Shown here piece after piece: positions 23,026 to 30,168 of a DNA stretch of 31,458 nucleotides. The DNA is from Anaerolineae bacterium (GTDB lineage: Bacteria > Chloroflexota > Anaerolineae > Anaerolineales > Villigracilaceae): assembly GCA_017303735.1 (NCBI GenBank), contig JAFLCF010000029.1, positions 1 to 31,458 of the forward strand. The letters are read 5' to 3'. The notes under the pieces are model-generated. The model had not been told where the DNA came from, searched no databases, and was given only the letters and a program-made list of their open reading frames with translations. The position numbers and the translations under genes are program-made. The stretch's first letter is position 1; every line of letters starts with the position of its first letter.

Positions 23026-23925
23026 ATGACAGAAGACGGCACCCACGGCTACTGGGGCGACCTTCACCGCCCTGATCTTTCCCCTGAACAAACTGATTTC
23101 AGTGTGATCGGCATTCCCTTTGACGGGCTCGCCTCAGCCAGAAAAGGCGCGGCTCTCGCGCCCGAACGCTTGCGATATTGGTCCAAGCATCTCACCCCCT
23201 TTAGCGAAGACCGCACCCGCCTCAAAGATATGACCATCTGCGACCTGGGCGACATTCCCATTACAAACCCTGAAAATGATTTCGTAACAGTGCGTCAGCG
23301 GGTGGCGTCACTCCCGAACATACCGATCATCCTCGGCGGTGACCATTCGGTGACCATCCCCATTTTGCAGGCACAACGCGAGCGATACAAAGACCAGCGA
23401 CTCGGCGTATTATGGATCGACGCTCACCCCGATTTGTGTGACTTCTTCGATGGCTCGCGTCTTTCGCATGCCAACACCATGCGCCGCGCATTGGAATTCG
23501 GTATTGAGCCGCACGACGTTTGCATGGTGGGGTTGCGCTCGTGGGAAGATCAGGAAATCGACATTATCGAAAACGGCGGCATCCACGTCTACACCGCCGC
23601 CGACGTTGCCGAGCGTGGTATGAGAAAGGTTGCCGACAGCGTCTACAATATCCTCAATGACTGCGACGCCGTTCACATCTCACTCGACATTGATTGTCTT
23701 GACCCATCCGCCGCCCCTGGCACGGGCATTCCCGAATTCGGCGGGCTCACCTCACGTGATGTGCTCACCCTCATCAAATCCACTCAAGATTTATCACTAG
23801 TTGGATTGGATGTAGTGGAGATCGCACCGCCGCTCGACCCCTCTGAAGCAACGGTCTTTGCAGGCTTGAAGATCATCATGGAATATATTGCAGTGATTGC
23901 GAGAAAAAAACAAAACAAAGGCTAA
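23026..23925 (+). CDS. speB: Agmatinase/arginase-family ureohydrolase
   Basis: The start at 23026 is set by AAGGAGAG 13-6 nt upstream; the frame is open to 22942 without support. The product has 299 residues. Binuclear manganese ligands are all present: His107 in GGDHSV, Asp132, His134 and Asp136 in IDAHPDLCDF, and Asp221 and Asp223 in SLDIDCLDP. The pattern DAHPDL...SHAN..R resembles agmatinase (SpeB) more than true arginase. Agmatinase releases urea from agmatine to give putrescine. Substrate choice among guanidino compounds cannot be settled from sequence alone. A possible -10 TACAAT is at 22998-23003, overlapping the divergent kamA promoter region. A small GNAT gene follows after 2 nt. 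Confidence 0.85.
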   Translation: MTEDGTHGYWGDLHRPDLSPEQTDFSVIGIPFDGLASARKGAALAPERLRYWSKHLTPFSEDRTRLKDMTICDLGDIPITNPENDFVTVRQRVASLPNIPIILGGDHSVTIPILQAQRERYKDQRLGVLWIDAHPDLCDFFDGSRLSHANTMRRALEFGIEPHDVCMVGLRSWEDQEIDIIENGGIHVYTAADVAERGMRKVADSVYNILNDCDAVHISLDIDCLDPSAAPGTGIPEFGGLTSRDVLTLIKSTQDLSLVGLDVVEIAPPLDPSEATVFAGLKIIMEYIAVIARKKQNKG

Positions 23926-23927
23926 CT

Positions 23928-24218
23928 ATGGAAATCAAACCAGACGAACTTGAAGTGATCAATAACCCGGCTGAAAATCGCTTTGAATTATGGATCGATG
24001 GCAAACTCGCCAAACTCGATTACACCACCGATGGCAACACCATCGTCATGAGTCATGTGGGGGTGCCCGTTGAATTCCGCGGGCAGGGTCTGGCAGCGGT
24101 CATCACCAGGGTCGGGTTGGAATACGCCAAAGCAAATTCATTGCGTGTTATTCCAATCTGCTCTTATGTAATGTCATACATCCGCCGCAACCCACAGTAT
24201 TTGGAATTGACGAAATAA
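23928..24218 (+). CDS. Small GNAT-like N-acetyltransferase (Acetyltransf_CG type)
   Basis: 96 residues, half the length of normal GNAT proteins. The segment HVGVPVEFRGQGLAAVITRV carries the acetyl-CoA-binding R.GQGL motif, and PICSYVMSYIRRNPQY carries the Cys and C-terminal pattern of the small Gcn5-related 'CG' family. N-terminal strands ENRFELWIDGKLAKLDY match as well. The target of this family is mostly unknown. Coupled to the ureohydrolase by a 2-nt gap, with AAAGG before the start. It is too short and too different to be the beta-lysine acetyltransferase AblB. A strong hairpin begins at its stop codon. Confidence 0.85.
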   Translation: MEIKPDELEVINNPAENRFELWIDGKLAKLDYTTDGNTIVMSHVGVPVEFRGQGLAAVITRVGLEYAKANSLRVIPICSYVMSYIRRNPQYLELTK

Positions 24219-24257
24219 AGAAGAGCGCCATCCGAAAGGATGGCTCTCTTCTTTATT
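24214..24257. terminator. Bidirectional terminator with GAAA tetraloop
   Basis: Arms 24214-24233 and 24238-24257 pair over 19 of 20 positions (mismatch C24226/T24245) around GAAA. The stem begins inside the stop codon of the GNAT gene (TAA 24216-24218), and base 24257 is the last base of the maturation-protease stop on the other strand. Confidence 0.9.
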
Positions 24258-24733
24258 CATACATCCATCTTTTCTTTTAGAAAATTCAAGGCAATGTGTG
24301 CGGCAGGCATCACGGTTTCTGCCACAAGCGGCGAGATTACCTCGCCAAACTCACTGATACGTTGAATGGCAACCCCGATCACGATCACCTCTTCAGGCAG
24401 CTTTGCACCCATCTCCCTGCCAAGTTGGATCGCATTTTGCAGCGAGGTATCGTGCGCACTCGTGATGTGGAAGGCAGAATAATTTGGCAGCTCGTTCAGT
24501 TTGCGGATCAGGATCGAGCCTACATCCTCAGCATCCGCGATGAACGAATCGACCAGGATGGCGCGGTCATAGCCAATGAGATGCTCCATCAACCCAAGCC
24601 CGCCCACCGACAAACACTCGATCCCCACTGATACATCCCGCGGCAGATTCTGGCTGACCTCTTCGATAACCTTCCACCCCACCCCATCGTCTCCCAAGAT
24701 CGGATTCCCAAGCCCAATGATGATCGTTTTCAT
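24257..24733 (-). CDS. NiFe-hydrogenase maturation protease (HyaD/HybD family)
   Basis: This endopeptidase removes the C-terminal tail of the hydrogenase large subunit after nickel insertion. The 158-residue length is normal. The N-terminal motif GLGNPILGDDGVG (7-19) is the family hallmark. Asp16, Asp62 (in LVDSF) and His94 (in TSAHD) match the nickel-sensing triad known from HybD (Glu16, Asp62, His93). GGAGG before the start is a good ribosome site. It is the last gene of the hdr-mvh operon, 42 nt after mvhA, whose tail it probably cleaves. A strong terminator follows. Confidence 0.94.
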   Translation of the reverse strand: MKTIIIGLGNPILGDDGVGWKVIEEVSQNLPRDVSVGIECLSVGGLGLMEHLIGYDRAILVDSFIADAEDVGSILIRKLNELPNYSAFHITSAHDTSLQNAIQLGREMGAKLPEEVIVIGVAIQRISEFGEVISPLVAETVMPAAHIALNFLKEKMDV

Positions 24734-24775
24734 GATGACGCCTCCGCTTCGCTCTTAACCGATGCCTGATTCTGC

Positions 24776-26242
24776 TCAACAAAACTGACTCAACACCTCA
24801 AGCGGATTCCCATCCGTATCTCGAACCGTGATCTCCAAAGGCATTTGCCCCGGCAGGGAATGAGTGGCGCACCCGAAGCATGGGTCATAGGCACGGAATG
24901 CCATCTCCACCATGTTGAGCAACCCTTCGTTGACCACGCCATTCTTGATGAGATTCTCCGCCGCTTTCTTCGTGGACATTTGAATCGGCGCGTAGTTGTT
25001 GGTGGTGCCTACGATGAGATTCGCTTTGGTCACACGCCCCAGTTCATCGGTCCAGTAGTGATGCGTGAGAGTCCCGCGCGGCGCTTCGACGATGCCGATT
25101 CCCTCTGTCGGAGTTTGAGTCGGCTTGGTGTGAATATCCGGCGAAGTGATCTCGGAGTCGGTGACCAGTTCTACCCAGCGTTCGGCGGCGTAGAGCAATT
25201 CGATCAGGCGTGCCCAATGTGTGGCGAGACGTTGATGGACGGGTTTGCCACCCAAGGTTGCATAGAACTTTTCATATTGTTCCTGCGCAAGCGGCGTTGC
25301 CATGCCATCTGATGCGTTGAGGCGTGAAAGCGGGGTTGCCATATACACGCCCGAGTCGATGCCATCCACAAAGCCTTTCCAACCGACATTCTTGAGATAC
25401 GGGAATTTGAGATAGGTCCACGGTTCGACGTGTTCGGCAAGATGGTTCATGTAATCTTTGGGTTCGTACTTGACGAACTCTTTTCCATTCGGGTCCACCA
25501 CACGGACTTTTCCATCGTAGAAGTTGACCTTGTTGTTTGCATCCACCATGCCCATGTAATAGGTGTGATGGGTGTACACATCGCCGAGGATGAGGTCTAC
25601 ATAGGCTTTGTTGCCAAGCACGATATCGTTGAAAAGTTTCAGGCTGAACTGCGCAAAGTCCACTGCCCAACGTCCCATCGTCTCGATCTCTTTGCGCTGC
25701 TCTTCGGTGATGCCTTTTGTCATGCCGCCTGGAATCGATGTACACGGATGCACCTTGCGCCCGCCGATCATCTCGACAACCGTATGCCCATACTTGCGCA
25801 TTTGAATGACCTTGCTTCCGATTTCCAAGCCAACCTTATGGATCACACCGAGGATATTGCGTTCGGCAACTGGAGCATCAGGACCCATCACAAAGTCCGG
25901 TCCGCCGAGGGCGTAGAAGTGGGTGGTATGGTCCGTGCAGTAGAAGGCGGAGTAAAGTAGCTCGCGCAACAACTTTGCAGGGCGTGGCGGGTCGACGTGA
26001 TAAGCGGCATCCGCTGCTTTGGCGGCTGCCATATGGTGCGCCTCGGGGCAGACTCCGCAAATGCGATTGGTGATGAGCGGCATCTCTTCAATAGGACGAC
26101 CCACAACAAAGCGTTCAAAACCGCGCAGTTCGGGAATCTGAAAATACGAGTTGGCTACGTTGCCTTGCTCATCTAAAAAGATCTCGATCTTGCCGTGACC
26201 TTCCAGGCGAGTGACTGGGTCGATGGATATGCGTTGGGTCAT
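24776..26242 (-). CDS. mvhA: NiFe hydrogenase large subunit, group 3 (MvhA-like)
   Basis: The start at 26242 (MTQRISIDPVTRLEGHGKIE) has GAAGGAG upstream. The 488 residues carry the N-terminal nickel-site motif RICGVCPEAHH (Cys62, Cys65) and the C-terminal motif DPCFGCATH (Cys455, Cys458, His461), so all four ligands of the NiFe site are present. The tail after His461 is 27 residues and would be removed by the adjacent protease. The arrangement RLEGHGKI at the start and the partner genes mvhG, mvhD and hdrABC point to a group 3c (Mvh, F420-non-reducing) enzyme that activates H2 in the cytoplasm. No membrane anchor or Tat signal is visible. Confidence 0.95.
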   Translation of the reverse strand: MTQRISIDPVTRLEGHGKIEIFLDEQGNVANSYFQIPELRGFERFVVGRPIEEMPLITNRICGVCPEAHHMAAAKAADAAYHVDPPRPAKLLRELLYSAFYCTDHTTHFYALGGPDFVMGPDAPVAERNILGVIHKVGLEIGSKVIQMRKYGHTVVEMIGGRKVHPCTSIPGGMTKGITEEQRKEIETMGRWAVDFAQFSLKLFNDIVLGNKAYVDLILGDVYTHHTYYMGMVDANNKVNFYDGKVRVVDPNGKEFVKYEPKDYMNHLAEHVEPWTYLKFPYLKNVGWKGFVDGIDSGVYMATPLSRLNASDGMATPLAQEQYEKFYATLGGKPVHQRLATHWARLIELLYAAERWVELVTDSEITSPDIHTKPTQTPTEGIGIVEAPRGTLTHHYWTDELGRVTKANLIVGTTNNYAPIQMSTKKAAENLIKNGVVNEGLLNMVEMAFRAYDPCFGCATHSLPGQMPLEITVRDTDGNPLEVLSQFC

Positions 26243-26258
26243 GAAAACTCCTTCGGAA

Positions 26259-26296
26259 AGAGTGAAACGTGAATCTTGCACATCAGGTTTCACTCT
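26259..26296. repeat. Hairpin repeat in the hdr-mvh operon, copy A
   Basis: Arms 26259-26268 (AGAGTGAAAC) and 26287-26296 (GTTTCACTCT) are perfect 10-bp reverse complements. The loop holds TGCACATCA (26277-26285), which is identical to the loop core of the copy at 28131-28172. It lies just upstream of the mvhA ribosome site. Confidence 0.75.
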
Positions 26297-26308
26297 TCAT
26301 TTTTAACT

Positions 26309-26563
26309 TTACACTTTCTCAAACGGCGATTGATCGTCGTGCAGTTCTTTCACAAAATGTGCCCGCGCTTGCACTTCTTCCATTTTGAGCGAGGCATACC
26401 GTGAGGCTTCCTGCATGATCTTCTTCACAAGCTTGGGCGGAAGTTTCTTGAGGCTTTCATGGGTGTATCCGTGTTGATTCAGATATTCCTCAATCAGAGC
26501 CTTTTCCAACACAGCATTGCGGTCTTCAGTGGAGGCAACATCAACAATCGGCTTTTTGTTCAT
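26309..26563 (-). CDS. Unknown 84-residue protein encoded between mvhG and mvhA
   Basis: 84 residues, mostly alpha-helical by composition, charged and without transmembrane segments, cysteines or a signal peptide. The central part TRIAD is not any known motif; what can be read is YLNQHGYTHESLKKLPPKLV, then KKIMQEASRYASLKMEEVQA, which look like two amphipathic helices. AAGGTTG before the ATG is an acceptable ribosome site and codon use matches its neighbours. The gene lies between the small and large hydrogenase subunit genes on the same strand, so a role in assembly, as a chaperone or as an accessory subunit is plausible. I do not recognise the family. Confidence 0.8.
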   Translation of the reverse strand: MNKKPIVDVASTEDRNAVLEKALIEEYLNQHGYTHESLKKLPPKLVKKIMQEASRYASLKMEEVQARAHFVKELHDDQSPFEKV

Positions 26564-26634
26564 CTCAACCTTCTTTCTTCTTTCATCCTTTGATCGGCTT
26601 TATGAACCACGACTTTTCATTTACCATGCACTAT

Positions 26635-27630
26635 TTACTTGACTACCTTCCACGCATCTCGATTCGCCTTGAGCAGCGACCCCGCCAGGTTGAAGCGATA
26701 CATCTGCCCGGTCGGGTCGGGAATGCCGTCTAAAATTCGTTCGATCTCCTGCGGCTCTTTCGCATCGATCACGGATGCAAAGGCGGTGATCAGCCGTGCA
26801 CCATAATCCATCACACCTTGAGCGGGTCCGTAACATCCGATACATTGCGCCCCGGCATTCGGACAGCGTGCATTACATCCGCTGCGGGTGGCGGGACCGT
26901 TACATGGAATGCCTTGTTCAAGCAGGCAGAGATTCGGATCCACGGGCGCGACATCTTGAATGCGCTTGAACTCACGAATCATCTTCACATTCCGCGCGCG
27001 TGGACATTCATCGCACACGGTTGAATCCCCCACTCCGATCATGGAGCCTTTCGGCGGCAACTCCGCTTCACCCTTCACGACCTTAATGACCAGGTCGATT
27101 ACCGCCGCGATCTGATGACTCTCCGGCGGGCAGCCCGGCATGTAGTAATCCACATCCACCACAAGGTCAAGCGGACTGAGGACATTCTTCAAGGTGGGGA
27201 TGTGCAATTCGCCTTCAGGGACGTCGAACGAAGTGCGCGGGTAAATTTCGTGCGGGTTATCAGTCGTGATGGTATTGAATGCCGTGTGGACGATGTCACC
27301 GACTGGGCTTAAATTTGCCAAGCCGGGGATGCATCCCTCACAGGCGCACGAACCGAAGGCGACCATGATCTGTGATTTTCGTCTCAGTAGTTTTGCGATG
27401 TGCTCGTTTTCATTGTTGCGGATGCCGCCATTAAAAAGCGTCAGCAGGATCGAGCCGTCTTCCATGGCTTCCACATCTTTGTACTTCGTGTCCATGGCAA
27501 CGGGCCAGAAGACGACGTCAAAGTTGGCATCTACATCGAGAATCTTTTCGTGGGTGTTCAGCACGGCAATTTCACATCCGCCGCAAGAGGCTGCCCAGTA
27601 CATGGCGAATTTGGGTTTGGGTTGTGTCAT
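26635..27630 (-). CDS. mvhG: NiFe hydrogenase small subunit (MvhG-like)
   Basis: The start at 27630 has GGAGGTG upstream and overlaps the mvhD stop by ATGA; the longer open frame upstream is mvhD sequence in another frame. The 331-residue protein carries iron-sulfur ligands: AASCGGCE (Cys16, Cys19), GSCACEGC (Cys95, Cys97, Cys100), MPGCPP (Cys167), CDECP (Cys206, Cys209), and IPCNGPATRSGCNARCPNAG with CIGCYGP near 243-266. This fits one proximal and two further [4Fe-4S] clusters that pass electrons from the NiFe site toward MvhD. There is no Tat signal, so the enzyme is cytoplasmic, as in MvhG of methanogens. Confidence 0.95.
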   Translation of the reverse strand: MTQPKPKFAMYWAASCGGCEIAVLNTHEKILDVDANFDVVFWPVAMDTKYKDVEAMEDGSILLTLFNGGIRNNENEHIAKLLRRKSQIMVAFGSCACEGCIPGLANLSPVGDIVHTAFNTITTDNPHEIYPRTSFDVPEGELHIPTLKNVLSPLDLVVDVDYYMPGCPPESHQIAAVIDLVIKVVKGEAELPPKGSMIGVGDSTVCDECPRARNVKMIREFKRIQDVAPVDPNLCLLEQGIPCNGPATRSGCNARCPNAGAQCIGCYGPAQGVMDYGARLITAFASVIDAKEPQEIERILDGIPDPTGQMYRFNLAGSLLKANRDAWKVVK

Positions 27631-28115
27631 GCGGGCACCTCCACTTCGTGACCATGGACCATAGACGGTTGACCATGGTCTATGGTCTGCGGTCCATCGT
27701 CTGCTCTTCCCCAATTCAATGGACCCAGCTTCCGAATCTCTTCGACAAACACCGTTGTCTCTGCCGCGAACTTCGCACCTTCTGCGGCGCTTGCCCAAAC
27801 GAGTTTGACTCGTTCCGGTTCAATGCCCAGACCAGCAAGTACACGCTTGAGCAAGAGATAACGTCGCAGCGCTTTGTAATTCTGTTCGATGTAGTGACAC
27901 TCACCCGGGTGGCAGCCAGTGATCATCACGCCGTCCGCGCCTTCTGAAAGGGCACGCAACACAAAGGTCGGGTCGAGGCGACCGGAGCACATGAGCCGGA
28001 CGAGCCTCACGTTTGGCGCGTATTTCATGCGAGCCGTACCGGCTAAATCCGCTGCGCGATAGCTGCACCAGTTGCAAGTGAAACCGATGATGGTGGGTTC
28101 AAATTTTTCGGTCAT
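27627..28115 (-). CDS. mvhD: MvhD-like iron-sulfur electron-transfer subunit
   Basis: MvhD carries an iron-sulfur cluster that links the hydrogenase to HdrA. The start at 28115 (MTEKFEPTIIGFTCNWCSY) has TTGGAGA upstream. The 162 residues contain five cysteines in the family pattern: Cys14 and Cys17 (FTCNWC), Cys43 (LMCSGR), Cys68 and Cys73 (TGCHPGEC). The conserved domain ends near residue 136. The last 26 residues (from about NWGRADD) are unlike the family and are encoded by a palindromic word repeat. The stop overlaps the mvhG start by ATGA. It lies between hdrA and mvhG, the usual place. Confidence 0.93.
   Translation of the reverse strand: MTEKFEPTIIGFTCNWCSYRAADLAGTARMKYAPNVRLVRLMCSGRLDPTFVLRALSEGADGVMITGCHPGECHYIEQNYKALRRYLLLKRVLAGLGIEPERVKLVWASAAEGAKFAAETTVFVEEIRKLGPLNWGRADDGPQTIDHGQPSMVHGHEVEVPA
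27657..27687. repeat. Palindromic word repeat inside the mvhD 3' end
   Basis: Arms 27657-27666 (GACCATAGAC) and 27678-27687 (GTCTATGGTC) are perfect 10-bp reverse complements. Further copies of ACCATGG lie on both sides (27651, 27672), and the repeat region spans about 27650-27700. It is in frame with mvhD and 20-30 nt before the mvhG start on the minus strand. Confidence 0.75.
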
Positions 28116-28130
28116 AGAGTCTCCAAAACG

Positions 28131-28172
28131 TGAAGAGTGAAGCGTGAAATGCACATCACGTTTTACTCTTCA
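28131..28172. repeat. Hairpin repeat in the hdr-mvh operon, copy B
   Basis: Arms 28131-28146 and 28157-28172 pair over 14 of 16 positions, with the two others G.T-compatible. Loop core TGCACATCA (28150-28158) is shared with copy A. It lies between the hdrA stop and the mvhD start. Confidence 0.75.
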
Positions 28173-28176
28173 AGTT

Positions 28177-30168
28177 TCATACAGTTTCCAAATTCTTCAT
28201 CAACAGCCCATCGATCTGCGCGATGATCTGTTCATTGCTGAAGCCGGTTCCGCTGATGGCACCCGCCGGGCAAGCCGCCACACAGGTGCCGCAACCCTGG
28301 CACAACGCCGGGTTGATCTCGGTGACGTTGTCATCGGGGATAAATGAGATGGCGTTGTACGGACACAGTCCATTGCAGATCTTGCAGCCCGAACATTTTT
28401 CTTTATCCACACTCGCGCGGACGGGTTCGAGCGCGACCTCTTTTTGCAGGATCTTATCGAGCACGCGCGCCGATGCTGCCGCCCCTTGCGCCACACTCGA
28501 TGGAATATCTTTCGGTCCCTGCGCGCAGCCCGCGATGAAGATGCCTTCGGTCATGGTTGCCATCGGGTCGAGCTTCGGGTGTTTCTCGGTGAACCAGCCA
28601 TCTGTAGAGCAAGAGATACCGAAGAGCTTGCCGGTTTCCTTTGCGTCGTGACGCGGCTGCAATCCGCTCGAGAGGATGACCATATCGACCGGGATTCTTC
28701 TTTGCTTGCCAGCTAACGTATCTTCCACTTGAATGATGAGCTTGCCTTTTTCGCGCTCGCCGCGTATGGCATCGGTGACCTCTGCCACTTTGCCGCGCAC
28801 GAAGAGCGTCCCTTCTTCAAGAACGCGTTGATAGAACTCATCGTAGGCTTTGTACGCCGTGCGCATGTCGATGTAGAAGTTGTAGACGGTTGCACCCGTC
28901 CGCTCGTGAACGAGATGTGCGAATTTCAGTCCCTGCATACAGCAGATGACCGAGCAATAGTTGTTGAAGTTCTTATCACGCGACCCAACACAGTGAATGA
29001 TGCCCACGCTCTTCGGCACGCTCTTGCCATCGCGCAGGACAATATTGCCGGAGGTCGGTCCCGCCGCATTGCTGAGTCGTTCAAACTCCAAACTCGTGAA
29101 CACATTCGGCAAACGTCCATACCCGTAATTACTCACGCGCCGCGCATCGAACATGTCATAGCCAGTGGCAAGGATGATGTTGCCCACATCCACATTAAGA
29201 ATCGTATCTTCCTGCTTGAAGTCGATGGCATTCGTCGGGCAGAACTTCTCGCAGGCTTTGCATGTTCCTTTGAGGAAGTAGGTGCAATTCTCCTTGTCCA
29301 TCACCGGGAACTTCGGCACGGCTTGCGCAAACGGGGTGTAAACCGCTTTGCGATATCCCAGCCCGGCTTCAAAGGAATCATCGATCACTTTCTTCGGGCA
29401 CTTCTCCTGGCAGATGCCGCAGCCCGTGCACAACTCTTCATTGATGAAGCGCGCCTTCTTGCGAATCGTCACATGGAAATTGCCAACATAGCCCGCAACC
29501 TTTTCCACTTCGCTCCATGTGAGCAGCGTGATATTCGGATGCGTTCCCGCCTCCACCATGCGCGGCGTGAGAATGCACGCCGAACAATCCAAGGTGGGGA
29601 AGGTCTTATCGAACTGCGCCATATGCCCGCCAATCGACGGTTCGCGCTCGACGAGATAGACATGAAAGCCCGCGTTCGCAATTTCCAACGCCGCCGAAAT
29701 GCCCGCAATGCCGCCGCCCACCACCAACGTGTTCGGGTTGATCGGCACTTTCATTTCTTCGAGCGGTTCATTTTGAATGACACGCGACACCGCGCCAGAG
29801 ATCACCGCTTTCGATTTCGCGGTCGCCATGGCTTTATCGGTATGCACCCACGAAACCTGTTCGCGAATCGACGCCAGCTCCACTAAAAATGGATTCAACC
29901 CCGCGTTCTTCGCTGCCGTGCGGAAAGTCTTCTCATGCAAATGCGGCGAACAGGCAGCCACCACCACACGCGTCAGTCCAAGTTCCTTGATGTCCTTCTC
30001 GATCAACTCTTGCCCCAAGCTCGAACACATGAACTTATATTCACGTGTGATGACGACTCCCAAATGACCAAGTTTTTCCTGCGCCCACTTGGCGACATCG
30101 ACGACATCCACGACTCCGGCGATGTTCGAACCGCAGTGACAGACATAGACACCGACTCGCTCTGTCAT
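28177..30168 (-). CDS. hdrA: HdrA-like flavin and iron-sulfur subunit of a heterodisulfide reductase complex
   Basis: HdrA holds the FAD that bifurcates electrons from hydrogenase to ferredoxin and HdrBC. The 663 residues begin VGVYVCHCGSNIAG (5-18). The FAD Rossmann motif LVVGGGIAGISAALEIANAG is at about 148-167, then PTLDCSACILTPRMVEAG (191-208), the HdrA-specific cysteine segment. Ferredoxin motifs are CTGCGICQEKCP (247-258), CTYFLKGTCKACEKFCP (295-311), CSGCKICNGLCP (592-603) and CQGCGTCVAACP (622-633). The full cofactor set appears intact and the length is normal for the methanogen-type short HdrA. The start overlaps the hdrB stop by ATGA. Physiological partners in bacteria are not established by sequence. 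Confidence 0.95.
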   Translation of the reverse strand: MTERVGVYVCHCGSNIAGVVDVVDVAKWAQEKLGHLGVVITREYKFMCSSLGQELIEKDIKELGLTRVVVAACSPHLHEKTFRTAAKNAGLNPFLVELASIREQVSWVHTDKAMATAKSKAVISGAVSRVIQNEPLEEMKVPINPNTLVVGGGIAGISAALEIANAGFHVYLVEREPSIGGHMAQFDKTFPTLDCSACILTPRMVEAGTHPNITLLTWSEVEKVAGYVGNFHVTIRKKARFINEELCTGCGICQEKCPKKVIDDSFEAGLGYRKAVYTPFAQAVPKFPVMDKENCTYFLKGTCKACEKFCPTNAIDFKQEDTILNVDVGNIILATGYDMFDARRVSNYGYGRLPNVFTSLEFERLSNAAGPTSGNIVLRDGKSVPKSVGIIHCVGSRDKNFNNYCSVICCMQGLKFAHLVHERTGATVYNFYIDMRTAYKAYDEFYQRVLEEGTLFVRGKVAEVTDAIRGEREKGKLIIQVEDTLAGKQRRIPVDMVILSSGLQPRHDAKETGKLFGISCSTDGWFTEKHPKLDPMATMTEGIFIAGCAQGPKDIPSSVAQGAAASARVLDKILQKEVALEPVRASVDKEKCSGCKICNGLCPYNAISFIPDDNVTEINPALCQGCGTCVAACPAGAISGTGFSNEQIIAQIDGLLMKNLETV

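Noticed and set aside
23928..24218. beta-Lysine acetyltransferase (AblB/YodP) next to kamA
   Set aside because: The protein is only 96 residues and matches the small GNAT 'CG' type, not the larger AblB family, and it is transcribed with the ureohydrolase rather than kamA.
27631..27798. N-terminal extension of MvhG
   Set aside because: The 56 extra codons are mvhD sequence in another frame, including the palindromic repeat; the ribosome site GGAGGTG sits before ATG 27630.
28729..29886. 385-codon plus-strand ORF opposite hdrA
   Set aside because: It is antisense to a gene with complete HdrA motifs, its protein has an abnormal Arg/His/Ala-rich composition, and it matches no family pattern. It arises from the codon bias of hdrA.
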